Made by a program: the position numbers and the translations under genes. The notes under the pieces are model-generated. The model searched no databases, was not told where the DNA came from, and worked only from the letters and a program-made list of their open reading frames with translations. Below, piece after piece: positions 1-9,426 of a DNA stretch of 64,000 bases (positions are counted from its first letter, which is position 1; each line of letters opens with the position of its first letter). Source of the stretch: Mesorhizobium sp. WSM2240 (GTDB lineage: Bacteria; Pseudomonadota; Alphaproteobacteria; Rhizobiales; Rhizobiaceae); contig NZ_CP159253.1 in assembly GCF_040438645.1 (NCBI RefSeq), forward strand, positions 1,116,001 through 1,180,000. Reading direction: 5' to 3'.

Positions 1-668
1 GCCAGATTGACGCCAGTGATTGTGAGCAGCCGTTTGATCGCCGCATCGTCGAGCGCGCGCTCGGCAATCTCCCGGTCAAGCACGCGGAGATCGTCACCCA
101 GCCGATCCAGTTCCCGGATATGGCGCTCGATTGCGGCGCGCTCGTCATCCGGCACCGGCTGTCCGATGAGCCAGGCACGACCGAGCCGCCCGAACAGGTC
201 CGCATGGGGACACCGTGGAATCAGATGAGCGTAGAGGATCGAATGTACCTCGTTCTTGATCCGGGTCCGATGCCGCACGACCTGGTAGCGCCGCGCGACC
301 AGTCTGCGCATCCGCTCGGTGGCGGCATCCGGTGTCCAGATCTCCGGCAGGTAGCCGGCTGCGTACAAGCTGGCCAGCGTGCCGGCGTCGATCTTGTCGG
401 TCTTCACATGGGCGTGCGCGATCGCCTTCACCTGCAGCGGGTTGGCGATCACCACCCGCTTCACGCATGGCGACAGCACCCGAGAGACCGCCATGCAGTT
501 GCCAGTGGCTTCGATGACCACCTCGTCGTCGGCCAGAAGGGTTTTGCCGAAGCCTTCCAGCGCGGTTCGCGTCATGTCGACCCGGCCCACATGCCGCAGT
601 CGACCATCTTCCCAGATCACCACCTCCCCAAAGGTGCGGTGCGTGTCGATTCCGATTACACGTCGCAT
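1..668 (-). CDS. IS110-family transposase, partial (runs off left edge)
   Basis: About 222 residues read leftwards from an ATG at 668 and continue past base 1. The start (MRRVIGIDTH) carries the first acidic residue of the RuvC-like DEDD nuclease domain that IS110 transposases use, and a later KTDKIDAGTLA stretch carries the other characteristic acidic residues. The C-terminal Tnp20 domain would lie outside the window. IS110 enzymes move their element by a site-specific, seeker-RNA-guided mechanism and usually lack terminal inverted repeats. It differs in sequence from the IS110 transposase at 30298-31470, so this is a second IS110 type. The non-coding end of the element probably covers roughly 669-880. 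Family assignment is secure; whether the gene is complete cannot be seen. Confidence 0.85.
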   Translation of the reverse strand, partial: MRRVIGIDTHRTFGEVVIWEDGRLRHVGRVDMTRTALEGFGKTLLADDEVVIEATGNCMAVSRVLSPCVKRVVIANPLQVKAIAHAHVKTDKIDAGTLASLYAAGYLPEIWTPDAATERMRRLVARRYQVVRHRTRIKNEVHSILYAHLIPRCPHADLFGRLGRAWLIGQPVPDDERAAIERHIRELDRLGDDLRVLDREIAERALDDAAIKRLLTITGVNL

Positions 669-901
669 TCCCTTGTCTCCTCTCGATCAGTTAGTGGGGA
701 GCCGCGGGCGACACGACAACTACGGATTCGCGCTCTCAGCGCAACCGGGCGAGTCGCAGAGGCGGCCATCTACTAACACGAGCTCGCAGCTCAACGTACT
801 GGATCGGCCTGCCCGCACCTTCGTGCTCCCGGTGCCTCTGTCCCGGATGGTCGCACCATACGCCGCGATCGCGAAAACCGCAGAATCTTATACCGGTTAC
901 A

Positions 902-1093
902 AACGCGATTGAGCGTCTGCATGAGGAGTTCAAGCGGCGCATCAAGACCCAGACCGTTCTGCCTTCGGCCGAAACCGCGGCAATGTTGTTCTGGGCCTTG
1001 ATGGCGTCCGGCCAGATCTCGATGCGAAAGATCAACGGCTGGCAAACGCTGCCTACGAAGCCACTCGATCAGCAGATTGACGTCGCCGCATGA
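902..1093 (+). pseudogene. IS256-family transposase, C-terminal remnant
   Basis: One open frame encodes about 63 residues beginning NAIERLHEEFKRRIKTQT and continuing through AMLFWALMASGQISMRK to a TGA at 1091. This is the conserved C-terminus of IS256 (Mutator-like) transposases. The N-terminal and catalytic parts are missing; upstream sequence belongs to the IS110 end. It is an inactive fragment that marks the junction between two insertion events. Confidence 0.75.
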
Positions 1094-1261
1094 GACGATA
1101 ATCTTAACCTACCGGAGGCTGCTCCGCCAAATTCCACACGATCCGCTACGGGCACCCCTTCGAACAGCACGACAGTCTGTGACGGGAGGGGGTTCCCGTC
1201 ACAAAGGATGTTGACGCCTTAACTGCCGGCGGAAGCAGGTTCAGTTGCTGCGACGTCGACT

Positions 1262-2101
1262 TCAAGTCCACCAGAGAACAAGATCCGGCCGCGCAAACCC
1301 GAAAAAGCTATTCAGCACTATGCGAGGCTTTCCAGTCCCTGATTGACCGGTGACGCCGTGGACGAACCCGCCGTCGATCAGGCCGATGTCCCCCGCCTTG
1401 AGTTGGAATTCGTGGCAAGGAACGGCTTGGAGATAATCTGCGGAATAGGGATAGCCCGTGGCCTCCACACCCTGCGACTTTCGGTCGGTGACGGTCGGTT
1501 TGTGGCTCCAAAGCCGCAGATTACCGCCTTCCTCGGCCATGCTGGGATAGAAGTTGAGCGCTGCTACGATGTTGTTCGCCACCGCAGGAAGCTCGTAATC
1601 GTTCCCGGCATTTAGGACTTGAGCGACATCGTCGTGAGGCTCCAGGGAATACGTGCCCCCGCCAGTCCAGCTAAGAGCGCGACAAACGTTAGCCTGTCCG
1701 TCCGCCGACCGTGCCAGGCGCAATTCAATGCCCTGGTCGTGCAGTTCGCGCTTTAGGGCGTCGAATACTCCGCGGACCGGATCAACCAAATTGCCAAAAA
1801 GCGCGTCGACATACGGCCGCGCATTTTTTGCCTCTGCGAAATAGTTGGATGCATCCTTCCTGTAGTGAGAAGCGCCGACGTATTCTCCTGGGACACCGTC
1901 TTTGCGCTCCTTGCGGCCAGGATTGCGAATAAAGTTGGCGGTGATCTCTTCGGCTACTTGCGTGCTGAAAGCTTGCTTGATGTGCACAGCGGTGATCTCA
2001 CCTTTCAGCACCGAGATTATCTCCGCAGTGCTGATCGAGCCGGTTCGTTCTTTAATAACAACAGGGGAGATGGTTGGCTCTTGAGATACGTGGTCAGTCA
2101 T
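1262..2101 (-). CDS. 2-oxoglutarate/Fe(II)-dependent oxygenase-like protein
   Basis: A 279-residue protein with the double-stranded beta-helix iron site of 2OG oxygenases: an HxD pair at H156/D158 (EPHDD), a distal H248 (GFVHGV) and a following R260 (KPRIVLNSFF) suited to bind 2-oxoglutarate. Such enzymes hydroxylate or otherwise oxidise small molecules in the cytoplasm. The ATG at 2101 is preferred over an upstream in-frame ATG at 2158 because it has an AGGAG ribosome site and overlaps the stop of the aminotransferase gene by 8 bases, implying translational coupling. The substrate is unknown. Being the second gene behind a diaminobutyrate-type aminotransferase, it may oxidise a product derived from that amine; this is inference. 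Confidence 0.7.
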   Translation of the reverse strand: MTDHVSQEPTISPVVIKERTGSISTAEIISVLKGEITAVHIKQAFSTQVAEEITANFIRNPGRKERKDGVPGEYVGASHYRKDASNYFAEAKNARPYVDALFGNLVDPVRGVFDALKRELHDQGIELRLARSADGQANVCRALSWTGGGTYSLEPHDDVAQVLNAGNDYELPAVANNIVAALNFYPSMAEEGGNLRLWSHKPTVTDRKSQGVEATGYPYSADYLQAVPCHEFQLKAGDIGLIDGGFVHGVTGQSGTGKPRIVLNSFFGFARPDLVLWWT

Positions 2102-3350
2102 TGTCTTGCTCCTGTAGTGCCTGATCGAGGATGGCGATGCCATCATGGAGTTCGTCATCGCTGATGGTTATTGGCGGGAGGACTTTGATGACGTCGCGAT
2201 TTGGTCCTGATGATTCGATCAGCAGGCCGTTTTCGAACGCGACATCGTGCACACGGCCGACAATGGCCGGTGAACGGCACTTGAGACCGGCCATCAGGCC
2301 GCGGCCGCGCTTTTGTTCGATGCACTTGGGAAATTTCGCAACGAGGCGATCAAGGAGTGCTTGCAGTTTGACGGCTGTTCGCTCGACGCCTGCAGTAAAC
2401 TGCCTGTCGGACCACAATTTGCACATTGCCCCTGCAGTCACGAAGGCGAGATTGTTGCCTCTGAAGGTCCCGCTATGTTCTCCGGGATTCCATATGTCTA
2501 AATCGGGGCGGATCAGAACAATGGAAAACGGACTGCCTGAACCGCTGAAGGATTTCGAAAGGCAGACGATGTCGGGTTGGATTTTGGCGAACTCGAACGA
2601 AAAGAAGTCGCCCGTTCGCCCCGCACCTGCCTGAATGTCGTCGACGATGAAAACGACGCCGTGCTTGCGGCAAATGCGCTGAATGTCTGTGAGCCACGCT
2701 GCGGATGCGGTGTTCATGCCGCCTTCTGCCTGGATGGTTTCCAGAATGATTGCGGCGGGCTTTTCTATGCCGCTTCCTGGGTCGCCCAATAGGTGATCAA
2801 TGTAACTCGCGGAATCGAAAGCTTGATTTGGATAGCCATCGTAGGGAACACGGATCACATCGTGGCGAGCAACGCCGCCGAGCTCCCTGGTTGACGCCGA
2901 ACCCGACACCGCCAGCGAGCCGAGCGACATGCCGTGGAAGGCATTTGTGAAGGCCATGACGCTCGATCGGCCCGTATATTTTCGCGCCAGCGCCAGCGCC
3001 GCTTCGTTAGCGTTTGTGCCCGTTGGCCCGGGGAACTGTATCTTGTAAGAAAGGCCCCGGGGTTTCAGAATCGAATCGACAAACACCTCGATGAATTCCC
3101 TCTTTGCTGCTGTATGCATGTCCAGCGATAGAAGGATGTTCTCGCCAACGAGATATTCAATCGCTGGCGCCATAATATTTGGATTGTTGTGTCCGTAGTT
3201 GAGTGCGCCGGACCCCACAAGAAAGTCAATATAAGTCTTGCCGGCCTCGTCCCAGATTGTCGCCCCAAGGGCCTTCGTGAACACGGTGGGAAACGACCGC
3301 CCATAGCGCTGAACGTTGGATTCATGAGCCGTAAAAACGTCGGTATTCAT
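2094..3350 (-). CDS. Class III aminotransferase, diaminobutyrate--2-oxoglutarate type (EctB-like)
   Basis: A 418-residue PLP enzyme of fold type I. Visible landmarks are GPTGTNANEAA near residue 110 (cofactor phosphate binding), DDIQAGAGRTG near 237-247 (the Asp that contacts the pyridine nitrogen) and LSKSFSG with the Schiff-base lysine K266. The LSKS-x-SG-x-G arrangement and the length match diaminobutyrate aminotransferases (EctB, RhbA), which make L-2,4-diaminobutyrate from aspartate semialdehyde using glutamate. No ectA, ectC or siderophore synthetase gene lies nearby, so ectoine or rhizobactin synthesis is not supported. It heads a two-gene operon with the oxygenase at 1262-2101. The start has an AGAGGGA ribosome site. 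Confidence 0.8.
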   Translation of the reverse strand: MNTDVFTAHESNVQRYGRSFPTVFTKALGATIWDEAGKTYIDFLVGSGALNYGHNNPNIMAPAIEYLVGENILLSLDMHTAAKREFIEVFVDSILKPRGLSYKIQFPGPTGTNANEAALALARKYTGRSSVMAFTNAFHGMSLGSLAVSGSASTRELGGVARHDVIRVPYDGYPNQAFDSASYIDHLLGDPGSGIEKPAAIILETIQAEGGMNTASAAWLTDIQRICRKHGVVFIVDDIQAGAGRTGDFFSFEFAKIQPDIVCLSKSFSGSGSPFSIVLIRPDLDIWNPGEHSGTFRGNNLAFVTAGAMCKLWSDRQFTAGVERTAVKLQALLDRLVAKFPKCIEQKRGRGLMAGLKCRSPAIVGRVHDVAFENGLLIESSGPNRDVIKVLPPITISDDELHDGIAILDQALQEQDND

Positions 3351-4546
3351 TTAGGGATCCCTCTGCACGTAGGCATTGCGTTCAACTAGATGGCAACTAA
3401 ACGCGTTTGGTCGGCGATCGACATTCTTGGCCAATCTCCGAGCCACAGGGTATGGATCACGCATTAAAAGCGATTCATTTGGTGATACATACCGGTGTGG
3501 CGCCTTGCCAATCACTCCATCCATGGTGGTCTCCTTCGCAAGTAAGTGGTTTAAATGACCACAAGCGTGCTGTTCTCAGATCGGGCGAGCTGTGCGCGAT
3601 AGCGGGCCGTAACGTGCGCGCGTTTCGGCGGAAGTTAACTCACATTGCGTGACGCGTGTCCGCACTCGATAACCTCAGAAATGCGAACGACCAACCTACT
3701 AAGGCTGGTAGTCTCCTCGGATCCAGTGGTACTTCTTTATCCTGCCGCATAGGCTCGCGTCGTCCATTCTGGATAAACTGACGCGTTTCAGTGTTGCGAT
3801 GATCGGCTTCCGACCTAAGAGGATCAGGAGCTGTTAACGTTTGGTACGCGGCCGACTGAGGTGGTCCCGCCTCAGACTTGCGTTGTCTGCTGGGTCGTCG
3901 AGGTTGGGAGACACTTGCCTCGCGAGAAAGTACCCTACATCGGCGCTCTGCCTCTCCCGGGAGCGGCCAATGGAGACCGCGCTCAATTTTCGACAACGCG
4001 CCCCCAAGCCGGCGTCGGCCGATGCAATGGAAGCGGTGCTTTAAGGGGTCTACGTCCACGCCACCTATTAGCTGTGGGCGGAGCGTCGCCGGCAAAGTCG
4101 AGACGCCCTTCGTGCGAGCACGATCTATCTGATGCAGGCCTGACACATTGGCTTCCTTTCGTCGTTCCATCGTTCGCGATGTCATCACGAGATGATACGG
4201 CAGCTCCTGCCGTCTTCTGAAAGGGAGCGTCAAAATTCATGCCAACTAAAAGTTTATTATTAAGGTCTAACGAGTTGCAGCAGCGAGCCAGACCGAACGC
4301 CACCGTGTCACGGACTCGACAAACCCGACATAAGGTGTCGGTTGCGCAGCATTTTCCAGGAATGGTGGACAGGATTTCTATTTTGGGTACATCTGTTTAC
4401 GGCAACCCGAATTTCCAGGCCGTCGCGGGGGATGGTCGGTAGGATCGGGCAGATGAAGCGATGTGGCAGGCGCAACGGACCGGCCCTTACGAGTAAGTTG
4501 CCGACGACACTGGTGCCGCTCCTTGATTGAGGCAGGGAGCCCGCAG
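3351..4546. other. Non-coding stretch upstream of the aminotransferase operon
   Basis: No reading frame here has a recognisable domain or believable start. The part next to 3350 must hold the promoter of the leftward operon. Bases 3640-4233 are open on the minus strand, but the composition is arginine-rich and low in complexity, as expected of an antisense frame. The rest looks like decayed accessory DNA. Confidence 0.5.
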
Positions 4547-5289
4547 ATGAAGCCACTGGTTCTGATCTGTTCGGAGGATGCTGAGTTCTACCTGTACCTC
4601 AGCCTCATCCTGGAGGTGGACGGCTTCGCGACCGAGCTGGCCGGCGGCGTCGAGGAAACGGTCGGGCAGGCCCTGAGCGAGAGCCCCATGCCGTCGTTCT
4701 CGACTGCCAGCCGGCCAGCGCTGTGGGGCAGGCGATCTGTGCCCGGTTGAAAGGCGAAATTCGGACCAGCGCCCGGCCCGTAGTCGCCTTAATCGCGCCC
4801 GGCGCCGAGCACCAGCACCTCGATTTGCTCAAGACCGGCATCGACGAGAGTTTCGCGCGGCCCTTCGCGCCGGCCAAGCTGCTCGCCTATCTGCGCGCGG
4901 AGCTGGGGATGGCGCCCCTTGGTTCCGATGGCGGGGAGGGCGGGGGGTCGCTGATCTTCGGCGAGCTCGAAATCCAGCCTGCCAGCCACCGGGTGCGCTG
5001 CAATGGCCATCAACTCCATTTGGGGCCGATCGAGTTCAACCTCCTGTATCATCTGATCGAGAATCCCGGCAAGGCGTGCAGCCGCGACGAACTGATCGGC
5101 GCGGCTTGGCCCGCTAACATCCATGTGGGCCCGCGCACCGTCGACGTCCATATGAGTCGGCTCAGAAGGACCCTGAAAAAGGTCTCGTCCGAGAACGTCA
5201 TCCGTACCATACGCTCGGCCGGCTATGCCCTCGAAGAGGAGGGAAGCTGGCCTGACTACGCACCGGCAGCTATTGCTAAAGGGCAATAA
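4547..5289 (+). pseudogene. PhoB/OmpR-type response regulator, frameshifted
   Basis: The first frame (ATG at 4547, MKPLVLICSED) gives the start of a receiver domain. The second frame gives the rest: HAVVLDCQPAS, including the likely phosphoacceptor Asp, and a winged-helix output domain with LGPIEFNLLYHLIENPGKAC and RTVDVHMSRLRRTLKK. The frames join at a run of four C bases at 4685-4688; one extra C would restore one protein of roughly 248 residues ending at 5289. The acidic pocket at the N-terminus (CSEDAE) is only partly conserved. It could be a real pseudogene, a phase-variable tract or a sequence error. No partner histidine kinase is visible. Confidence 0.7.
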
Positions 5290-6557
5290 CTTTGGCTTAG
5301 GGGTGATATGGCTTCCCGACCAGGTCGACCGCCTCGTTGATTGCGTCATAGAGCCGGTCAAGCTCCGCCGCAGTTGCGCAAGGCGCCGAATGTCCCCCGC
5401 GAAAGCGGCGGATCGGCGCGACCCACCGCAGACTCTGCCGTCTTATTTCGCTGCCCCTGTGGCACACGGAAGCAGAGTAAATTGGTGGTTCGACGGGCTT
5501 CGAGTCATCTCGCTTCCAGATGCCGAGGGTATGTAAACTGAATTTGACGCAAGCCGTTCGGCGGTTGATCCTCAAGGGAAAGGCGCGTAGCGCCATCGAA
5601 ATCGGGAATCTGCAATGCAAGGGGGTGAGACCGTCCGGAATCTCCAGAACGAGGCAACCATATGGCACCGTTACCTCCATCACAATCGTGATCTGGATCT
5701 CCGGCTACAGGCCACTGCAAGGTTCGTTACCGAGCAGCGGGTCTCATTCGGTATCGCCCACATCATAACTGGGATATCTGAAGCCGCCGTCGCCGCTTCG
5801 ATTGACTTAAGCGGCAAGCTGGAAGCCGAGTTCAACCCTCAGAGAGGCGGAGACGGTCGAGAACGGCGCTGCCAAACTCGAACACAGGGATCGCTGTAAC
5901 CGGTGCCAAGGTGGGGAGGGCGCGCTTCTTTATGCAGCGGCTGGCACCTCGAACCAATGGATTCGTCCGATGTCGTGGTATGCCGCGGTCCGGTGTCGGC
6001 ATGCAACGAGGACGCGTTGATTGTTCTTCATCAAGCCAGGTGCGGCCCCAAAAGACAAATAATCGCCGCCGCTTTCCGGTCGCCACGTGGCCGCGAGTTT
6101 TGCGCGGCGTGCCCTGCCGGTGTGCCTCCCAACCGGCAGGGCAGTCTTTCAAAGCGCCGGATGGCGCTTTCGCAAATCGATGTTTGAGAAGAAGGTGATC
6201 CGCGTATTGGGAAGGCACATTGAGCTCTCGCATCTCCGCTGCGCCACCGCCCACCGCCAGCTTCCGGCGCGCGGCAGACGTGCGTTACAGCAAGGTGTCG
6301 ATACTGAGCCGGTGCTTTCTACCCTTGAACATCGGGTTCGCTGTCGAAGGCGACCCGGTGGGGTACGGCTTGACCAAAGCCCAATGAAGATCGAGCACAG
6401 GTCGCGGAACCGTGTCTGGACCGTGCGTCACAAGGGAGCCAACCGCGAAGGAGACTGCCCGCGACCACATCGGTCGTATGGGGATCTGCTTCCGTAAGGC
6501 TGGATCATGCGCGGCAGACGGATCGAGGGGATTGCGTTCAAGACAATGATGAAGGGA
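5290..6557. other. Long stretch without a supported gene
   Basis: Several short overlapping frames occur on both strands, but none shows a family motif or a credible ribosome site. A short minus-strand segment near 5300-5390 (AAELDRLYDAINEAV) faintly resembles the C-terminal helix of large serine recombinases; this is too weak to call. The only clear structure is the hairpin at 6111-6142. Confidence 0.5.
6111..6142 (+). terminator. Strong hairpin, possible transcription terminator
   Basis: GCCCTGCCGGT at 6111-6121 and ACCGGCAGGGC at 6132-6142 form a perfect 11-bp stem with a 10-base loop. It is followed on the plus strand by AGTCTTTC, a weak T-rich tail. It would insulate traR from upstream reads. 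No gene directly upstream is identified. Confidence 0.45.
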
Positions 6558-7277
6558 ATGCAATTTGTATTTGAAACATTCCTGGAACAGCTCTCTGAAA
6601 GCGTCGATGAGACGGATTTCCGCGAAGCCATGGCGCGTGCAGCCGCAGCACTCGATCTCCTAACATTCGCTTATCTGTCCTTGCCACCGCGTCCTTCGGG
6701 CAAGCCAAGGCTGATCTCGAATTATCCGCCTCCCTGGACCGCACATTATCTGAACAACGGTTATCAGAGAGTCGACCCCGTCATTACGCGGGCGCAGTGT
6801 GGCGGATGCCCATTTCGCTGGGGACCTGAACACAGCCGCAATTCAAAATTCGAGCAGCAGCTGTTCGAGGAAGCGGCCGAGTTCGGCATCCGCTGGGGCC
6901 TGACGATCCCGATCGTTGATAGGCGGGGTTGCGTTGCGGCGATGACCTTTGCCGCTGCTCAGCCCAATCCCGCTTTCCTCAGCGTCGCGGAGCGATATGA
7001 ACAGGCTCTTCAGTTCATGGCGACCTGCTTTCACATTTTTGCCCGCCGCAAGCTCTCAGCCGGTCGAATCGTAAACGGCGTTCCGCTGACGCCCCGCGAA
7101 TATGAGTGCCTGCAATGGGCCTCGCGCGGCAAGTCCGCCTCGGATATCGGCTGCATCTTGGGTATCAAGCGCCGCACAGCAGCGTTTCATCTGGACAATG
7201 CGAGGAAGAAGCTTGACGTGCGCACTCTCATGCAAGCCGTCGCGCAATTTTCCGCCTCCAAAAACTTTTCGTCGTGA
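6558..7277 (+). CDS. traR: TraR-like LuxR-family quorum-sensing activator
   Basis: About 239 residues: an N-terminal acyl-homoserine-lactone pocket followed by a C-terminal LuxR helix-turn-helix. The ligand-domain pattern W-x3-Y-x8-DPV then W (WTAHYLNNGYQRVDPV, later FRWG) and the conserved Gly in EFGIRWG are present. The DNA-binding part reads LTPREYECLQWASRGKSASDIG followed by GIKRRTAAFHLDNARKKL. The start at 6558 is chosen over ATGs at 6546 and 6549 and a frame opening at 6507 because the truncated copy at 9293 keeps only this start. In ICEMlSymR7A the equivalent regulator with its AHL activates traI-fseA and is held off by QseM. A tra-box lies 12 bases after its stop. Confidence 0.88.
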   Translation: MQFVFETFLEQLSESVDETDFREAMARAAAALDLLTFAYLSLPPRPSGKPRLISNYPPPWTAHYLNNGYQRVDPVITRAQCGGCPFRWGPEHSRNSKFEQQLFEEAAEFGIRWGLTIPIVDRRGCVAAMTFAAAQPNPAFLSVAERYEQALQFMATCFHIFARRKLSAGRIVNGVPLTPREYECLQWASRGKSASDIGCILGIKRRTAAFHLDNARKKLDVRTLMQAVAQFSASKNFSS

Positions 7278-7289
7278 CAAAGCGTCTTC

Positions 7290-7309
7290 ACCTGTGCGGC
7301 TGCACAGGC
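7290..7309. promoter_or_regulatory. lux/tra-box upstream of the MFS gene
   Basis: ACCTGTGCGGCTGCACAGGC is a dyad (CCTGTGC/GCACAGG) of the size and form of LuxR-type operators. A near-identical site with the same flanking GCTGTTTCGA sequence precedes traI at 15195. The most likely ligand is TraR-AHL. It lies 157 bases before the MFS start, so that gene may be quorum-regulated. Confidence 0.7.
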
Positions 7310-7466
7310 TGTTTCGAAATGACGGTTCACCTCCAAATGGCACGGGAAGCATGTCGATCGGATTTCCGATGCGAATATCAGCGAGGCGGGCGCCAAATGA
7401 TACTCTCGTTTTTTTGCAGTCGGGAAGACTCAGCAACGGCATGGCGGTCCAACGTGAAGACTTGAT

Positions 7467-9119
7467 ATGAGCAAGGCGGCGCGCACGAATGGGGCTCCAG
7501 TTTCGTCGGCGACATTTGCGCCGCTGAGCAACCAGACGTTCCGATCGATTTGGCTCGCCACCCAGGTGTCCAGTCTCGGCTGGCTGATACAGACCGTTGC
7601 CATTAGTTGGCTTATGGCAACGATCTCACCGTCTGACCTTATGGTCGCGTTGGTACAAGGTTCATCGACGCTGCCCGCGTTCTTTCTATCCATATTCGCT
7701 GGGGCCATTGCCGACAATTTCAGCCGTCGCAATATCATGTTTGCTGGTTGGTGTCTGATAGCGTTGGCATCGGCGATGCTGACCGGCCTTGTGGGGCTGG
7801 GCGTTGTCGATCCGTTGATCATCCTCGGCCTCAGCTTTTTGGTGGGATGCGGCGCCGCTTTCACCGATCCCGCTTGGCACGCTTCGGTTGGCGATATCTT
7901 GAACAAACGCGATGTACCAGCTGCCGTCACGCTCATGTCGGTCGGGTACAATGCTGTCCGGAGTGTCGGCCCGGCGCTCGGCGGGATCATCGTTGCCTCC
8001 TTTGGATCTCTGACGGCGCTCGCCCTGGCGACGCTTAGCTATCTGGCGTTGCTGTGGACGGTAGGGCGCTGCAGCTGGAACGGTCCGTCTTCTCCCCTGC
8101 CGCGCGAGCCTATGTCTACCGCGGTCCATGACGGTGTGCGGTTTACAGCGATGTCCTCGGAAATCAAGGCAGCAATCGCGCGCGGAACTCTTTTTGGATT
8201 GGCGAGCATCTCTATATTGGCGCTGCTCCCTCTGGTTGCTCGCGATCAGTTGGGGGGAGGGCCAATCGCTTATGGCACCCTGATGGCTGGTTTCGGCACC
8301 GGCGCCTTGGTCGCCGGCATCAGCAACAACTTCTTGAGAAGGATCATGTCTCAGGAGCGGCTGACAACACTCGCCTGCCTCGCCTGCGCCGCATGTTCTT
8401 TTTCTCTTGCTTTGACCTCTTCGCTTGCACTGGCGGCCATGGTACTCGCGCTCGGCGGCGCGGGTTGGGTCATCACTTGGACTGGCCTGGACGTCAGTGT
8501 GCAATTGTCGAGTCCGCGGTGGGTCGTAGGTCGCACGCTTTCGATCTATTATGCCCTTTCTTACGGCGGCATCGCGGCCGGCAGTTGGGTGTGGGGTACG
8601 GTAGCCCAGGATTACTCGCTGCCGCTGGCCCTGGAGGGCTCCGCTGTCGCTCTCTTGCTGGTCGCTGCCACCGGGTTCCTGTTGCCCATTCGTCAATGGA
8701 AAGAATCTGACCAAGACCCTTTGGAGTTCACGGCGCCGGAAGTTGCCCTCGATCTGAAGCCAAGAAGCGGCCCCATCGTCGTCAAGATCGAATATCTAAT
8801 ACCAGGGAAAAACGTGGAAGCGTTCCTGGAGCAGATGCACGAACGGCGGCGTCTGCAGAGCAGCGCCGGTGCTCGGCACTGGAGTCTCCAGCGAGACCTC
8901 CAAGAGCCGTCCGGCTGGACTGAGACATTTCGCACGCCGACCTGGACGGACTACCTTCGCCTCAACTATCGCCACACGGCAGCGGACAAGGAACTGGAGA
9001 AACGTCTACTCGAATTGCACACGGGAGAGCGCCCGCCGCAATTGAAGCTTTCAATTGAGCGACCGGCGGGCCCTGTGCGCAAGCGTGATCAACCGGCGCG
9101 TTTTCGCTCCTATCCTTGA
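7467..9119 (+). CDS. MFS exporter (EntS-like, MFS_3 group) with extra C-terminal domain
   Basis: A 550-residue inner-membrane transporter with about 12 hydrophobic segments up to residue 405. The MFS loop signature GAIADNFSRRNI sits at residues 79-90. The group resembles enterobactin exporter EntS, which pumps small molecules outward using proton motive force. Beyond residue 420 is a soluble tail of about 100 residues (PIVVKIEYLIPGKNVEAFLEQM) resembling antibiotic-biosynthesis-monooxygenase-like folds that some members carry. It follows a tra-box and a copy of the sequence that normally precedes traI, so it probably uses a duplicated traI-type promoter. Substrate unknown; export of the product of the aminotransferase/oxygenase operon is a guess. 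Confidence 0.8.
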   Translation: MSKAARTNGAPVSSATFAPLSNQTFRSIWLATQVSSLGWLIQTVAISWLMATISPSDLMVALVQGSSTLPAFFLSIFAGAIADNFSRRNIMFAGWCLIALASAMLTGLVGLGVVDPLIILGLSFLVGCGAAFTDPAWHASVGDILNKRDVPAAVTLMSVGYNAVRSVGPALGGIIVASFGSLTALALATLSYLALLWTVGRCSWNGPSSPLPREPMSTAVHDGVRFTAMSSEIKAAIARGTLFGLASISILALLPLVARDQLGGGPIAYGTLMAGFGTGALVAGISNNFLRRIMSQERLTTLACLACAACSFSLALTSSLALAAMVLALGGAGWVITWTGLDVSVQLSSPRWVVGRTLSIYYALSYGGIAAGSWVWGTVAQDYSLPLALEGSAVALLLVAATGFLLPIRQWKESDQDPLEFTAPEVALDLKPRSGPIVVKIEYLIPGKNVEAFLEQMHERRRLQSSAGARHWSLQRDLQEPSGWTETFRTPTWTDYLRLNYRHTAADKELEKRLLELHTGERPPQLKLSIERPAGPVRKRDQPARFRSYP

Positions 9120-9292
9120 GCCCGTTGGCTTGTCTATACCGAGGATGAGTTGATCGTGTCATCCTTCATCGGCGCGGCAGAGCATTGCCAACAAAGAGCG
9201 CGAACGTAGGCACACGTGACCGCAGCCATGCCGGTCTGCTTCCGTAAGTCTGGATGGCGCGCAGCAGAAGGATTGAGGGGACAAGTAAGCGA
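9120..9292. other. Spacer ending in a copy of the traR upstream region
   Basis: From about 9236 the sequence (CTGCTTCCGTAAGTCTGG onward) repeats the bases upstream of traR at 6486. This marks the left edge of a second traR copy. Nothing else is seen here. Confidence 0.6.
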
Positions 9293-9343
9293 ATGCAAAT
9301 TGTCTTCGAGACATTCCTGGAACAGCTCTCTGCAGCGTCCTGA
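9293..9343 (+). pseudogene. Second traR copy, N-terminal remnant
   Basis: The ATG at 9293 starts MQIVFETFLEQLSA, almost the same as traR at 6558 (MQFVFETFLEQLSE), and then hits a TGA. The C-terminal half of this copy appears at 14967-15181, just before the tra-box of traI. The two pieces are best explained as one traR gene split by inserted DNA. Confidence 0.75.
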
Positions 9344-9426
9344 CGCGTCGCTAATGCTCGCGCACTCTGGGCACTCTGGCAGCCAAGTGACGGGAATCGC
9401 CTAGACTTTTTTGGGGACGTATTTCA

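Noticed and set aside
1262..3350. Ectoine or rhizobactin biosynthesis locus
   Set aside because: Only the diaminobutyrate aminotransferase is present; no ectA, ectC, decarboxylase or NIS synthetase is nearby.
3640..4233. Minus-strand frame of 197 codons in the gap upstream of the aminotransferase
   Set aside because: Low-complexity Arg/Pro/Ser composition, no ribosome site and no family pattern.
5297..5683. Possible serine-recombinase C-terminal fragment on the minus strand
   Set aside because: Only about 15 residues (AAELDRLYDAINEAV) resemble the family; too short to support.
7686..8714. Minus-strand frame of 342 codons
   Set aside because: Antisense to the MFS exporter and strongly biased to Arg/Gln/Ser; not a believable protein.
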